Source: Burkholderiaceae bacterium (GTDB taxonomy: Bacteria; Pseudomonadota; Gammaproteobacteria; Burkholderiales; Burkholderiaceae_D). From it: DNA of 64,000 bases. Where the stretch lies: the NCBI GenBank assembly GCA_031291325.1, contig JARLJG010000059.1:1-64000 (forward strand), in the 5' to 3' direction. Shown here piece by piece: positions 53,187 through 62,734 of this stretch (its first letter is position 1; every line of letters starts with the position of its first letter). The position numbers and the translations under genes were made by a program. The notes below the pieces were generated by a model. It saw nothing but the letters and a program-made list of their open reading frames with translations, ran no database searches and had not been told where the DNA came from.

Positions 53187-53858
53187 TCAGGCGGTGGCCT
53201 CCTGCGCGCGCCAGGCGGTCAGTTCGGCGATGGTCAGTGTCGTCAAATCGTGCTGCACCGCAAAGCGCGCGATGTCGTCGCCGCGCATCATCGAACCGTC
53301 TTGATTCATCAATTCGCACAGCACGGCAGCCGGCTTCAATCCGGCCAGCACGGCAAGATCGACCGCGCCTTCGGTATGGCCGCGCCGTTGCAGCACGCCG
53401 CCCGGTTCGGCGCGCAGCGGGAAGACATGGCCGGGGCTGACCAGGTCGGACGGTTGCGCGTCATCGGCGATGGCGGCGCGCACGGTGGCGACCCGGTCGG
53501 CTGCCGAGACGCCGGTGGTGATACCGTGCCGCGCCTCGATCGAGACCGTAAACGCGGTGCCGTAACGGCTCTCGTTATGCGCGACCATCGGCGGCAATTG
53601 CAATTGCCGCAAGCGGGCGTCGGACAAGCACAGGCAGACGATGCCGCTGCATTCGCGAATCAGCAGCGCCATCGTTGCGACGTCCACTTTTTCGGCGGCG
53701 ACGATCAAGTCCGCTTCGTTCTCGCGGTCGAAATCGTCCATCAAGATGACCGGACGACCGGCACGCAGCGCAGCCAAAGCGCGCGTCAGGCGCTCGGGAA
53801 AATCGTCGGTAAGGTCGGTAATAACAACGGGGGAAGACAAAGAACTGGATATTGACAT
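53187..53858 (-). CDS. ribB: 3,4-dihydroxy-2-butanone 4-phosphate synthase
   Basis: A 223-residue enzyme that makes the four-carbon unit of riboflavin from ribulose 5-phosphate. The acidic metal-binding loop [16 protein letters not shown] and the later [16 protein letters not shown] and [12 protein letters not shown] are intact. No GTP cyclohydrolase II domain is attached. The ATG at 53858 has GGAG seven bases before it. It is preceded by an FMN riboswitch, so flavin represses it. Confidence 0.95.
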   Translation of the reverse strand: MSISSSLSSPVVITDLTDDFPERLTRALAALRAGRPVILMDDFDRENEADLIVAAEKVDVATMALLIRECSGIVCLCLSDARLRQLQLPPMVAHNESRYGTAFTVSIEARHGITTGVSAADRVATVRAAIADDAQPSDLVSPGHVFPLRAEPGGVLQRRGHTEGAVDLAVLAGLKPAAVLCELMNQDGSMMRGDDIARFAVQHDLTTLTIAELTAWRAQEATA

Positions 53859-53959
53859 AGAAACGCTCCACTCAAAAAATTGGCGAAAACGTTCCAGGGC
53901 ACGCAAATAGCCGCACGGCCACGGCGAAAACTCGACGCGGCAATGCGGTTATCGGCACA

Positions 53960-54172
53960 TCTTCTCTCATCCGGACTTTAGGAGCCTGTTTAATGTCTTT
54001 TCGGGACGCATCCCGAAAAGACATTAAACAGGCTCCAACCGTCGGCCCTGGAATCTCACCAGATCTGCTGACCTTGCAGGCTGAAGCCGGCAAGCGCTCG
54101 CGGGCTTGATCGCCGAATGTGACTTCGGCAACTTTACCGCCGGTGGGGAATTACACCCCGCCCTGAAGACGT
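53960..54172 (-). promoter_or_regulatory. FMN riboswitch (RFN element)
   Basis: On the minus strand the conserved RFN blocks occur in order: GTCTTCAGGGCGGGG, CCCCACCGGCGGT, AGCCCGCGAGCG, CAGATCTGGTGAGATTCCAG, GGCCGACGG, and AGTCCGGATGAGAGAAGA. The variable arm between the last two blocks is replaced by a 26 bp perfect hairpin (53981-54036, loop CGCA). Element and hairpin together are about 213 bases, ending about 100 bases before ribB. Confidence 0.95.
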
Positions 54173-54268
54173 ACTAATTATCGGATTGGTAAATCCGACC
54201 ATGAATTGTAGCATCGATGCGGCGCGCAACATCGCAAGGCAATCATTGCATCTTCCCTTAAATGAGCG

Positions 54269-57200
54269 CTAGGAAGGCGTTCCGTTGGTCGAATCGCGAC
54301 CACTTCCCTGGGAAAGCGCCAACAACTGTTCAAATTCATCCAAAGGAACGGGGCGACTGTACAGGTATCCCTGGAACATGCGGCAGCCATGGCTTTCCAG
54401 GAACTGGCGCTGTTCTTCCTCCTCGACGCCCTCCGCGATCACCTCCAACGCCAGGCTTTTGCCCAGATTGATGATCATCTTCGAGATAACCGCATCGTCC
54501 GGGTCGGTCAATACGCCTCGGACGAAGGATTGGTCGATTTTCAGCTGGGTCAGCGGCAATCTCTTGAGATACGAAAGCGACGAGTATCCGGTGCCAAAAT
54601 CGTCGAGCGAAAAACGGATGCCTTTTTCCCGCAGCGCTTTCATTTTGACGATCACGTCGTCGACATCGTCGAGCAGCAGACTCTCGGTCAATTCCAGCTT
54701 CAGCCTTTCGGGATTGACGCGGCTCTTATCGACGGCATTCAATACCTGTTCGACGAAATTCGCCTGCCGGAATTGGCGCGAGCTGACATTGATCGCCAGC
54801 GTCAGATGTGCAGTCTCGGCGCGCTCGGCCCACGCGGCGAGTTGACGGCAAGCAGATTCGAGCACCCATGCGCCCAGCGGAAGAATCAACCCGGACTCTT
54901 CCGAAAACTGGATAAACTCGGACGGCGGCACCACACCGCGCAGCGGATGTCGCCAGCGCAGCAGCGCTTCGACGCCGACAAACCTGCGGTCGACATCGAC
55001 CTGCGGCTGGTAGTACAGCATGAATTGACTCTCTGTAATTCCCTTGCGTATGTCGGTTTCGAGGGCCGCGCGGTAGGATACGGCAGCCTGCATTGCCGCA
55101 TCGAAAAACCGCAGCGCATTCCGCCCTGCGAGTTTCGCCTGGTACATGGCCAGGTCGGCCTGCTTGAGCAACTCATCGACGGAAGTGGGCTGTTGACCAA
55201 ACAAGGTGATCCCGATGCTCGCGGTGGAATGATGTTCCTTGTCCGCAGCCGAATGCGTGATATCGAGCGCCGCAAGAATCTTTTCGGCTACCCTTTCCGC
55301 CTGCGACGCGGCCTCTTGCTGGTCCTCGCTCAAGCCTTCGAGCACCACCACGAATTCGTCTCCGCCCAGCCGCGCCAAAGTATCGACGTTGCGCACGCAG
55401 CTTGCCAGAACCGGCGCAACCTTCCGCAATAGCAGGTCGCCCTGGTGATGCCCGCTGGTGTCGTTGAGCGTTTTGAAATTATCCAGATCGATGAACAATA
55501 CGGCGCCCGTGCGCACGCTGCGCGCGCCCACGATAATCGCCTGCTGCAAACGCTCATGAAGCAGGCGACGGTTGGGCAGATTGGTGAGTGAATCGTAAAA
55601 TGCCAGGTGTTTGATTTCCTCTTCCGATTTCTTGCGATCCCCGATATCGGTAATCGTGCTGACGTAGTCGGTTATTTTTCCATCGCCATCGCGGGTCGCC
55701 ACCGATTGCCCGTATACCCAGACGACGGTCCCATCGGGTTGCACGACCCGATACTCCTGGCTGAAAGGGCGCTGCTCTGCATTGGCCGCATTCCACTCCG
55801 TTTCGACCTTCTGCCGGTCGTCGTCGTAGACGCGATCGCTCCATCCTTCGCCGGTCGCTTGATCCTGCGTCAGGCCCGAAATATCGCACCAGCGCTGATT
55901 GACGAATATGCATTTTTGATTTGCATCGCTGCGCATGATGCCGACAGGATTGACCAGGGCCAAGGTTTGAAAGAAGTTCTCGCTGGAGCGCAATTGCTGT
56001 TCGGTTTGATGATGCAAGGTGATATCGCGCGCGACTCCCAGCACACCGACCAGCTCACCGTCCGCGCTATACATCGGCGTCTTGATGGTTTCAAACAAGC
56101 CGCGATAATTGTCGGAGGCAAACGTAATCCACTCGTCGTTGACCGTCGGACGGCCTGCCGCCATCGCTTTGCGATCATGCTCGCGAAAGAAGTCGGCCAG
56201 TTCCTTGTCGACAAAATCGTAGTCCGTCTTGCCGACAATGTCTGCTTCCTTCGCGCCAAAGAACAGCTCGAATCTTGGATTGCACGACAGATACACACCG
56301 TCCCTATCCTTGAGCCAAATCAGGTCCGGGATAGTGTTTACCAACGTATGCAGATGCAGGCGTTCCCGATTCAGCTGCATGGTCCGGTGCCGCACCTGGC
56401 GGCGCAGCGTGAAGCCCCACAGCATCAGCAAGCACCCCGCGAGCGACCCGATCAGCAAGGTATAGCCTAGATAGCGGCGATACGGCGATTGACTAAACGG
56501 GATCCCCATCCACTTTTCGCGCAGTGCCTGCTGTTCTTTCGCGGTCATCGCCGAAAAACCGCGCGTCAGCAGACTCATCGTCTTGACATCGCCTTTATGC
56601 ACTGCGCGATGGAATTCACCGGAGTAGAGATTGAATGCCTTGTGGAATTTCGCCTCGGCGCTGTCACGATACAGCAGATAATTTGCCGGCGGTTCATCGA
56701 GGCAAAATGCCTTGATCTTTCCCGCGATCGCGGCCTGCACCAGCGTTTCGTAGTTAGGGTAGCTTTCCAGACTGTCGATGCCGGCGTCCTTCAACTTTCC
56801 GACGCAGGCGTCGCCGTCCTTTACCCCGACCAAAAAGCCGCGCAATGTTTCCGTGTCGGCAATCCCGCCGATGTCGATATGGGTGTAGATCGATACCGGG
56901 ATCTCGGCGTAAGGCGGAGTGAAATCGAGCGTCAGTTCTCGTTCGGGAGTCTGAAAGATCGTATCGATCACGTCGGCCCGCCCGCCAGCCATATTTGCCT
57001 TCGCTTTATCCCAGTCGGTCGCAAGGATTTCGACATGCACGCCGGTCTTCTTTTCCCATAGCTGCCAAACATCGACCAGGTAGCCGTTCAGCACGCCGCT
57101 GGAGTCGCGGAAAATATACGGAGGGTAGTTGTCGTCCATCGCCACCCGCAAGGTGCCAGGATCGGCACTTGCAGCGACCGGCGCATCGGCGGCGTAGCAA

Positions 57201-57295
57201 GAAGACGAGTGGGCAATCGGAAGCAGCGCCAGTAGCCAAAGTGCAAACAAACGAACAAACTGATGCCGAAGCGAGTTTACGATTGAAATGTCCAT
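54269..57295 (-). CDS. Receptor diguanylate cyclase/phosphodiesterase (SBP3-PAS-PAS-GGDEF-EAL)
   Basis: A 1008-residue protein from the ATG at 57295. A signal segment precedes a periplasmic solute-binding family 3 domain (about residues 45-270; [29 protein letters not shown]). One membrane helix follows at about 290-310, then two PAS domains, GGDEF ([10 protein letters not shown]) and EAL ([31 protein letters not shown]). Both catalytic signatures are intact. The SBP3 domain suggests that an amino acid or similar small molecule controls cyclic-di-GMP. The frame opens 24 codons earlier. Confidence 0.94.
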   Translation of the reverse strand: MDISIVNSLRHQFVRLFALWLLALLPIAHSSSCYAADAPVAASADPGTLRVAMDDNYPPYIFRDSSGVLNGYLVDVWQLWEKKTGVHVEILATDWDKAKANMAGGRADVIDTIFQTPERELTLDFTPPYAEIPVSIYTHIDIGGIADTETLRGFLVGVKDGDACVGKLKDAGIDSLESYPNYETLVQAAIAGKIKAFCLDEPPANYLLYRDSAEAKFHKAFNLYSGEFHRAVHKGDVKTMSLLTRGFSAMTAKEQQALREKWMGIPFSQSPYRRYLGYTLLIGSLAGCLLMLWGFTLRRQVRHRTMQLNRERLHLHTLVNTIPDLIWLKDRDGVYLSCNPRFELFFGAKEADIVGKTDYDFVDKELADFFREHDRKAMAAGRPTVNDEWITFASDNYRGLFETIKTPMYSADGELVGVLGVARDITLHHQTEQQLRSSENFFQTLALVNPVGIMRSDANQKCIFVNQRWCDISGLTQDQATGEGWSDRVYDDDRQKVETEWNAANAEQRPFSQEYRVVQPDGTVVWVYGQSVATRDGDGKITDYVSTITDIGDRKKSEEEIKHLAFYDSLTNLPNRRLLHERLQQAIIVGARSVRTGAVLFIDLDNFKTLNDTSGHHQGDLLLRKVAPVLASCVRNVDTLARLGGDEFVVVLEGLSEDQQEAASQAERVAEKILAALDITHSAADKEHHSTASIGITLFGQQPTSVDELLKQADLAMYQAKLAGRNALRFFDAAMQAAVSYRAALETDIRKGITESQFMLYYQPQVDVDRRFVGVEALLRWRHPLRGVVPPSEFIQFSEESGLILPLGAWVLESACRQLAAWAERAETAHLTLAINVSSRQFRQANFVEQVLNAVDKSRVNPERLKLELTESLLLDDVDDVIVKMKALREKGIRFSLDDFGTGYSSLSYLKRLPLTQLKIDQSFVRGVLTDPDDAVISKMIINLGKSLALEVIAEGVEEEEQRQFLESHGCRMFQGYLYSRPVPLDEFEQLLALSQGSGRDSTNGTPS

Positions 57296-57874
57296 CAAAT
57301 TTTTGCGGCGCGCACCAGTTTCTTGAACCAAGAGCAATCGACTTGCCGATTGCCCACATGTTTTCAAATAGTAGCGCGGTTCATCAGATCAAGATCGAGA
57401 TTTTGCTTGCCGTCGCTGCATTTGTTGCCAAACAGCATTGCAACCGACGGCTAAGACGGTGTGATGCGGATGGCTGGCAGGCAATGACGTACGAATTTCG
57501 GCCAACATATCAACTTGAAAAGTTGATATGTTGGCATTTCGGCGTCCGCTTCGACGCAAATACTTAGATGTTTGAGTCTGAAGACAATTGCTGCTTCACA
57601 TGGACAAGCAAGGGGAAGCACGACGAGCCAACGGCAGGAAAAGGGATTCGATCATCCCGGCCGCCATTTCGCTTGCAAGCGAAATGTTGTTGACCGGTGG
57701 ATGGGGTAAATTGGATTTCAGCCCGATTACGCCAGAATATCGCGCGTCATTCTCCCGTCTCGATCAAACTAGACCTCGTCAATGCCATAGAGGTGCGACC
57801 GGCACACGACAGGGGACGAACCACGATTTTGCAATAGCGGTCGGCCCTCTATGCCCTTTGGTATGCCAATGATT
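57296..57874. other. Gene-poor region with a strong hairpin
   Basis: GCCAACATATCAACTT (57501-57516) pairs perfectly with AAGTTGATATGTTGGC (57520-57535), a 16 bp stem with a 3-base loop and no T-run. A 94-codon plus-strand frame (57588-57872) has no features. The right end is the inverted repeat at 57784-57853. This is the left margin of a low-GC insert next to tmRNA. Confidence 0.6.
57784..57853. repeat. Imperfect inverted repeat enclosing the left GGGGACGAA motif
   Basis: GCCATAGAGGTGCGACCG and CGGTCGGCCCTCTATG are near-complementary. Between them is GGGGACGAACCACGATTTT (57812-57830). The same motif, with two changes, recurs at 58793-58811 on the far side of two genes. It looks like the end of a small mobile unit, but no transposase is present. 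Confidence 0.55.
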
Positions 57875-58051
57875 TCAGGCTCGTTTGAGTGCGAAAATTG
57901 CCCTGTCTGCAATGCTTTTCTTGGTTTTTCGCAAATCGTCAATTTCGCTTTTCGTGAGCATACGGGGCTGCGACAAACCGCCGATTGCTTTCGCGCTAGG
58001 CAATCGAACAATAAATTGCCCGGCTTTCGTGTCACGCTTGATCGTCAGCAT
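57875..58051 (-). CDS. Small hypothetical protein after the phosphoribosyltransferase
   Basis: About 58 residues from the ATG at 58051; the frame is open to 58174. The product is basic (TIKRDTKAGQFIVRLPSAKA, then LTKSEIDDLRKTKKSIADRA), probably helical at its C-terminus, with no Cys, signal or known domain. It overlaps the end of the phosphoribosyltransferase gene by 20 bases, which suggests translational coupling and a linked role. No family was recognised. A longer start would overlap its neighbour by 143 bases and is less likely. Confidence 0.5.
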   Translation of the reverse strand: MLTIKRDTKAGQFIVRLPSAKAIGGLSQPRMLTKSEIDDLRKTKKSIADRAIFALKRA

Positions 58052-58751
58052 TTTCAATACGAGTTCGGATTGTGTCGGTATCTTCCGTGTTGATAAGGTA
58101 TCGTGCTTCCGAAGCGCTGAGGGAGTCGAAACCGAAGCCGAAACGTCGTTGCCACCAGTTTTCGATTTGTCCATGTTTTGCTCTCAGTTCGTTAAGTCGA
58201 TCAGTTGACAAAGCCAGTATCGCAGAATATGGCTTGCCGGTCAAAACCGTCGCGCCAATGACAATGCCATGTTGTTGCAGGATATGACCGCGCAGATTTG
58301 CAATCGTTCCGCCTTGGCCGATGAAGTCGTCGACTATTATGTAATTGCGACCGTGTTCAATTTCGCCTTCAAAAATTGCTTGTCGCGAGAGTCGAGCGAA
58401 GCCGCCTGCACCGGTGTGGTTGACAACATTCGCTTGTACGACTAACTCTTCAAGCTCCCAATTTGTCGCGTATGCAAGAAAATCCGCAAGCACTTCAGGT
58501 ATGGCATTTACACCAATTGCCTCTTCGGCGTGAACACTGATTAAAACAGGGTTCTTTCCTGTGCCGAATGCTTCAAGTTGGCGAACGACCTCCACGTTAA
58601 TTGTTTCCGCTACAAGGCTGACCGCAGCGCCGATATCGCCGGCCTTCGCCTGCGCGTAAGAGGAGTGTTTTTTCACGGTGGACTCATCCGCATGAATCCA
58701 CACATTGGGAAAACTATTTGCCCAAGGGCCGCGAAACGGTTTTGTATGCAT
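58032..58751 (-). CDS. Phosphoribosyltransferase-like protein
   Basis: A 239-residue protein. YIIVDDFIGQGGTIANLRGHI at about residues 138-158 is the PRPP-binding loop of type I phosphoribosyltransferases (hydrophobic strand, DD, then GGT). The flanking fold elements (LVVQANVVNHTGAGGFARLSRQ, GATVLTGKPYSA) do not match a nucleotide-salvage enzyme I know. Similar stand-alone proteins are often carried on mobile DNA. GC is lower than in the surrounding genes. It is followed by a small coupled ORF, and the pair sits between repeated GGGGACGAA motifs next to ssrA. Confidence 0.75.
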   Translation of the reverse strand: MHTKPFRGPWANSFPNVWIHADESTVKKHSSYAQAKAGDIGAAVSLVAETINVEVVRQLEAFGTGKNPVLISVHAEEAIGVNAIPEVLADFLAYATNWELEELVVQANVVNHTGAGGFARLSRQAIFEGEIEHGRNYIIVDDFIGQGGTIANLRGHILQQHGIVIGATVLTGKPYSAILALSTDRLNELRAKHGQIENWWQRRFGFGFDSLSASEARYLINTEDTDTIRTRIENADDQA

Positions 58752-58792
58752 TTTTCTTCACTGGTGTCCGGTTAAATATCGAGACCGAAAAC

Positions 58793-58812
58793 GGGGACGA
58801 ATTACGATTTTA
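58793..58812. repeat. Right copy of the GGGGACGAA direct repeat
   Basis: GGGGACGAATTACGATTTTA matches 57812-57831 (GGGGACGAACCACGATTTTG) in the same orientation, with changes only at two central bases and the last base. The pair brackets the phosphoribosyltransferase gene and its small partner. The following 170 bases up to tmRNA hold no gene. Confidence 0.55.
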
Positions 58813-58984
58813 CGCGGTGCAAAACTTGAAAATTAAGATTCGACAAAATTGCCCCTAGCTTCGATGGCCCATCAATTGCTTGCGCAGTATAGTCGGGCAG
58901 TCGCCCCCTTGCCAGCATGCCGCCGGCTTGATTCCTGAGACAACACAAAATAAAAAAGCCACCGCAAGGGTGGCTTTCATATTT

Positions 58985-59345
58985 TGGTGGAGGCGGCGGG
59001 AATCGAACCCGCGTCCAGAAGTACTCTACAGACAGTTCTACATACTTAGTGCTGTCATTTAATTTAATCCGGCCAACGCGGACGCACACGCTGTGGCAAG
59101 ACGAGTCACCTTAAGTTTAGCGCTGACCAAGTGACCCGGCTTTGCGCGATTCCCTGTGAATGACTCTACTGCTGTTGCCAGCCCACCCCAGGGAAGAGAT
59201 GGTGTAGAGCTAGACAGCAATTAAGCTGCTAGTGCGTACGAGTTATCGTTTGCAGTTATGTTTTTTCCGGTTGTATTTACGAGGTGACCAGCCCTCGGTA
59301 TGCCCTGCGCCGCTTTGCAACCCCTGTCGAAACCAGGTCGCCCCC
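58985..59345 (-). ncRNA. ssrA: Transfer-messenger RNA (tmRNA)
   Basis: On the minus strand it begins GGGGGCGACCTGGTTTCGAC and ends in a T-arm GGTTCGATTCCCGCCGCC followed by TCCACCA. GGGGGCG pairs with CGCCTCC (one G-U) as the acceptor stem. The reading frame at 59253-59221 (minus strand) encodes ANDNSYALAA and then TAA, a normal ALAA-ending proteolysis tag. It rescues stalled ribosomes with SmpB. The 3' end of ssrA is a frequent integration site, and the low-GC insert lies on that side. Confidence 0.97.
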
Positions 59346-59427
59346 ATAAGCAGTTGTTACATTGTAGCTTATAAGTGGGGCTGGCGGCGCGCTTATCAAG
59401 AGCGGACAGCGATTCTTTCGGGGCGCT

Positions 59428-60087
59428 TCAGGACGGCAGAAAGTTGACTAAATGCAATGGCGATTCGGCCAGCGCGTCGGCGCCCCAGCTTAGCGGTTCT
59501 GTTTGGCCGCCATAGCCCCATCCGGCGGCGACGGTGGCCATGCCGGCGGCTTGGCCGGCCTGGATGTCGCGCAGGTCGTCGCCGACGTACCAGCAGTCTT
59601 GCGGCGCGAGGCTCAGGCGGCGGGCGGCTTCCAATAGCGGCGCCGGGTGCGGTTTGGAGTGCGGCGTGGTGTCGCCGGAAATCACGCAGCCGGCCCGGTG
59701 CAGGCCGATTTGCGGCACCAGCGCGTCGGTGTAGCGGGCAGCCTTGTTGGTGACGATGCCCCACGGCAAGCCGATTGCCTGCAAGTGGTCCAGCAGAGCC
59801 TGGATGCCGTCGAACAGGCGGCTTTCCAGCGCCAGATTGGCTTCGTAGCTTTCCAGGAAGGCGACACGCAACGCTTCATAGTCTACATCGCCGGGTTGCA
59901 GGCCGAAAGCAGCGCCGATCAAGCCGCGCGCGCCGGACGAGGCATGCGGGCGCAGCAGATGAAACGGCGTCGGTTCCAGGCCGCGCTGGCGGCGCAGCCG
60001 GTTGACGGCGCCGGCCAGGTCGGGTGCGGTATCGGCTAGCGTGCCGTCAAGGTCGAACAGGATGGCGCGGGGGGCTGCTAACGGCAT
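59428..60087 (-). CDS. gph: Phosphoglycolate phosphatase (HAD family)
   Basis: A 219-residue HAD hydrolase. Motif I is ILFDLDGTLADT (nucleophile Asp near residue 12), motif II IVTNKAAR, and motif III with GDDLRDIQAG. Gph removes phosphate from 2-phosphoglycolate, formed for example during repair of DNA 3' ends. In many beta- and gammaproteobacteria it is next to ubiG, as here (22 bases), which supports the assignment over other HAD phosphatases. Confidence 0.88.
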   Translation of the reverse strand: MPLAAPRAILFDLDGTLADTAPDLAGAVNRLRRQRGLEPTPFHLLRPHASSGARGLIGAAFGLQPGDVDYEALRVAFLESYEANLALESRLFDGIQALLDHLQAIGLPWGIVTNKAARYTDALVPQIGLHRAGCVISGDTTPHSKPHPAPLLEAARRLSLAPQDCWYVGDDLRDIQAGQAAGMATVAAGWGYGGQTEPLSWGADALAESPLHLVNFLPS

Positions 60088-60109
60088 GGGCGGTGTCGGG
60101 TCGATTTGC

Positions 60110-60805
60110 TTATTCTGGACGGGTGGCGGCGAGCAGGTAGTTGACGCTGGTGTCTTGATTCAACGAGTACATTTGCGTGAGCGGGTTGTAGCCCATGCCT
60201 TTGAGCGCATCGACCGTCAAGCCGGCATTGCGCACGTATTGCGCCAGTTCGGCGGGGGTGACGAATTTGCCGTAGTCGTGCGTGCCTTTGGGCAGCAGGC
60301 GCAGCAGGTATTCGGCGCCGATCACCGCGAACAGGTAAGACTTGGGGTTGCGGTTGAGCGTCGAGAAGAATACGTGGCCGCCCGGTTTGACCAGCGTCGC
60401 GCAGGCCTGCACGATGGCGGCAGGGTCGGGCACATGCTCCAGCATTTCCATGCAGGTGACGACGTCGAAGCTGGCCGGTTCGCGCGCTGCCAGCGCTTCG
60501 GCGGCGATCAGTTCGTAGCGGATCGCGATGCCGGTTTCCAGGCTGTGCAGATCGGCGACTTTCAGCGCTTTTTCACCGAGGTCGATGCCGGTGACATCGG
60601 CGCCGCGTTGCGCCATGCTTTCGGACAGGATGCCGCCGCCGCAGCCGATGTCGAGCACCTTCTTGCCGCGCAAGGGCGCGCGCGCGTTGATCCATTCGAG
60701 GCGCAACGGGTTGATTTCGTGAAGAGGGCGGAACTCGGAGCTGGGGTCCCACCAGCGATGTGCAAGGTCGCTGAATTTTTGCAGTTCTATCGGGTCGGCA
60801 TTCAT
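60110..60805 (-). CDS. ubiG: Ubiquinone biosynthesis O-methyltransferase UbiG
   Basis: A 231-residue enzyme that performs both O-methylations of ubiquinone. The N-terminus [19 protein letters not shown] and the S-adenosylmethionine site [16 protein letters not shown] are family signatures, together with [10 protein letters not shown] and [13 protein letters not shown]. The ATG at 60805 matches the family start; the frame is open to 60880. It is the first gene of ubiG-gph. Confidence 0.96.
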   Translation of the reverse strand: MNADPIELQKFSDLAHRWWDPSSEFRPLHEINPLRLEWINARAPLRGKKVLDIGCGGGILSESMAQRGADVTGIDLGEKALKVADLHSLETGIAIRYELIAAEALAAREPASFDVVTCMEMLEHVPDPAAIVQACATLVKPGGHVFFSTLNRNPKSYLFAVIGAEYLLRLLPKGTHDYGKFVTPAELAQYVRNAGLTVDALKGMGYNPLTQMYSLNQDTSVNYLLAATRPE

Positions 60806-60885
60806 AGGGTGAATGATACCCCTAAATTTGCATTTCTTGATGTCCAGGCGCCGTTTGCCATGCAGATGCAAATTGCGCAAGGGCG

Positions 60886-60912
60886 AAAAAAAACCCCGCC
60901 GTAGCGGGGTTT
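60886..60912 (-). terminator. Terminator of the first OmpA-like gene
   Basis: On the minus strand AACCCCGC-TACG-GCGGGGTT is followed by TTTTTTTT, starting about 20 bases past the stop at 60931. It is a textbook intrinsic terminator. Confidence 0.95.
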
Positions 60913-60930
60913 TCCGGATCTGGCGAAAAA

Positions 60931-61587
60931 TTATTGAGCGGTGCGGGTACCGACCACTTCGATTTCAACGCGACGGTTCTTGGCGCGGCCTTCGGCTGTC
61001 TTGTTGTCGGCGATTGGCTGTTTCTTGCCTTTGCCTTCGGTGTAGACGCGGTTGGCTTCGACGCCCTTGGAGATCAAGTATGCCTTGACTGCTTCAGCGC
61101 GGCGCACCGACAATTTTTGGTTGTAGGCATCGCTACCGATGGCGTCAGTATGACCGACGGCGATGATCACTTCCAGATTGATTGCGGACAGCTTGGAGGT
61201 CAGGTCGTCCAGCTTGGCTTTGCCTTCAGGTTTCAGCACGGATTTGTCGAAGTCGAAGAATGCATCGGCTGCGAACGTGACTTTTTCTGCAGTCGGAACC
61301 GGAGCGGCCTTCGCTGCAGGAGCAGGAGCTGGCGCCGGTGCTGGTGCCGGAGCAGGCGCTGGAGCGGCTTCCTTCGTGGCAATTGCGCCATCGCAGCCGG
61401 CTACTGCGTCAGCCGGCGTCCAGTAATTGGTATGCCAGCACAGGCCGAATGCGCTGCGTGCGATCGTGCCATTGCTAGCTTGCACGTAGGCGCTGTAAGG
61501 AGTCGGTGCCTTGATGTCATCAGCTTGGGCGGCAAACGTAATAAATGCGGCAGATGCAGCAATGGCCAATTTTGCAAAAGTATTCAT
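60931..61587 (-). CDS. OmpA-family outer-membrane/peptidoglycan-binding protein
   Basis: A 218-residue protein from the ATG at 61587. It has a signal peptide ending near FAAQA, then a short N-terminal module ([20 protein letters not shown] and [14 protein letters not shown], with two Cys), an Ala-Pro repeat linker (about residues 75-95), and a C-terminal OmpA/Pal-type peptidoglycan domain ([47 protein letters not shown]). It lacks the usual eight-strand barrel. It should sit in the periplasm or outer membrane, anchored to murein. The next gene upstream is a paralogue. Confidence 0.9.
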   Translation of the reverse strand: MNTFAKLAIAASAAFITFAAQADDIKAPTPYSAYVQASNGTIARSAFGLCWHTNYWTPADAVAGCDGAIATKEAAPAPAPAPAPAPAPAPAAKAAPVPTAEKVTFAADAFFDFDKSVLKPEGKAKLDDLTSKLSAINLEVIIAVGHTDAIGSDAYNQKLSVRRAEAVKAYLISKGVEANRVYTEGKGKKQPIADNKTAEGRAKNRRVEIEVVGTRTAQ

Positions 61588-61861
61588 GTTTTTATCCTCT
61601 TTGTTCAGATATCCGCAGACAGGCTGCACGAAAATGGGCAACTTAAAAGTTGTATGGTATCACTTGTTTGAAGTCGATAGATAACAAATTAGTTACAAGC
61701 GACTAGGTGACAGCTCCCCGCCATTTTGCCACAGGCGCACCGACGAAGCGGGTTGCCAAATCGGCTAAACGGAGTTTTTAATATATTGTGGTGCATTTGC
61801 AACGAATATTTTCAGAATTTGACAATTGAAACGCCTCATTTCAGGGCATGCCATTGTAACG

Positions 61862-62545
61862 CTAGTGCGCTACGCCGCGCACCTCGATTTCAACGCGCCG
61901 GTTCGGTGCCAGGCAATTGATCAATTTTCTGAGGATCGTCATGCCGTCGCAGTTCTGCAGTGCTCCTTGTTTGCCCCTGCCGCGCGCTTCGATCAAATCG
62001 TTGACGCCACTTTGTTTCAGATAGTCGGCGACCGCGACCGCGCGTTTTTCGGACAGGGCCTGATTATGGGCGTCGGACCCCAGCCGGTCGGTGTAGCCGT
62101 TGACGACGATACTGTCGACGCGCGTGCATGTGGCGAGTTTGCTGCGAAATTGTGCATCGATCCGCACTTTTGCGGCATTGGTCAGTGTGGCGCTATTGAA
62201 TCCGAAAGTTTGATCGCTTTCCAGCGAGAAACTGAAATCACAGTGCTTAAGAGGCGCAATCATGGGCGCTGTGCTGTAGTTTGGTGGTGTAGGGGCTTGT
62301 TGCACGATGGGCGGTGCGGTTACATTGACGACAGGCGGAGCCAGTTCGCCATCGCAACCCAGGACCGCGTCGGCAGGCGTCCAATAACTGGTGCGCCAGC
62401 AAAACCCGGAACTGCTGCGGACGATCACGCCACGCCCATCTTGTACGTAAGCACTATTTGGAGCCCTGGCTTTCACGTCAGTTGTTGTTTGGGCAACTGC
62501 GGTGCCCATAAGTGCGAAGGCAATGATAAGGGCGATTTTTTTCAT
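61862..62545 (-). CDS. OmpA-family protein, paralogue of the downstream gene
   Basis: A 227-residue protein. Signal peptide of about 19 residues (ending TAVAQ), the same two-Cys module (YVQDGRGVIVRSSSGFCWRT and [14 protein letters not shown]), a Pro-rich linker, and an OmpA C-terminal domain ([30 protein letters not shown]). Two extra Cys (residue ~100 and in QNCDGM/INCLAPN) are absent in the paralogue. The 274 bp gap and separate signals suggest independent transcription. Confidence 0.88.
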   Translation of the reverse strand: MKKIALIIAFALMGTAVAQTTTDVKARAPNSAYVQDGRGVIVRSSSGFCWRTSYWTPADAVLGCDGELAPPVVNVTAPPIVQQAPTPPNYSTAPMIAPLKHCDFSFSLESDQTFGFNSATLTNAAKVRIDAQFRSKLATCTRVDSIVVNGYTDRLGSDAHNQALSEKRAVAVADYLKQSGVNDLIEARGRGKQGALQNCDGMTILRKLINCLAPNRRVEIEVRGVAH

Positions 62546-62612
62546 GTTTTCTCTGAAGGCGCGAAAAAAGCGCGGAAAGAGAATTGTTATTCAATTCTCA
62601 ACCGGCATTTAA

Positions 62613-62734
62613 AGGGTATCTCTAAAAAATGGCAAAAGCGTTCAAGGTCGCGGCGAGGAGCGAACATGTACGCAGGTGCATAGAGCACCGCAGACGCGAG
62701 ATTGGGCGCTTTTGGCAATTTTTAGAGGTGTCCT
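62613..62734. repeat. Hairpin-forming intergenic repeat
   Basis: The left arm CTCTAAAAAATGGCAAAAGCG and the right arm CGCTTTTGGCAATTTTTAGAG are near-perfect complements, and the pairing extends outward to AGGG and CCT. The 122 bp element has a central GAGGAGCGAAC...GTGCATAGAGCACCGCAGACGCG. No target duplication was evident. It lies in the 387 bp between the OmpA-like gene and gyrA, and the rest of the gap should contain the gyrA promoter. Confidence 0.7.

Noticed and set aside
57588-57872. 94-codon plus-strand frame beside the tmRNA-side insert
   Set aside because: Runs into the inverted repeat at 57784-57853 and has no motif. It might be a degraded transposase but nothing supports that.
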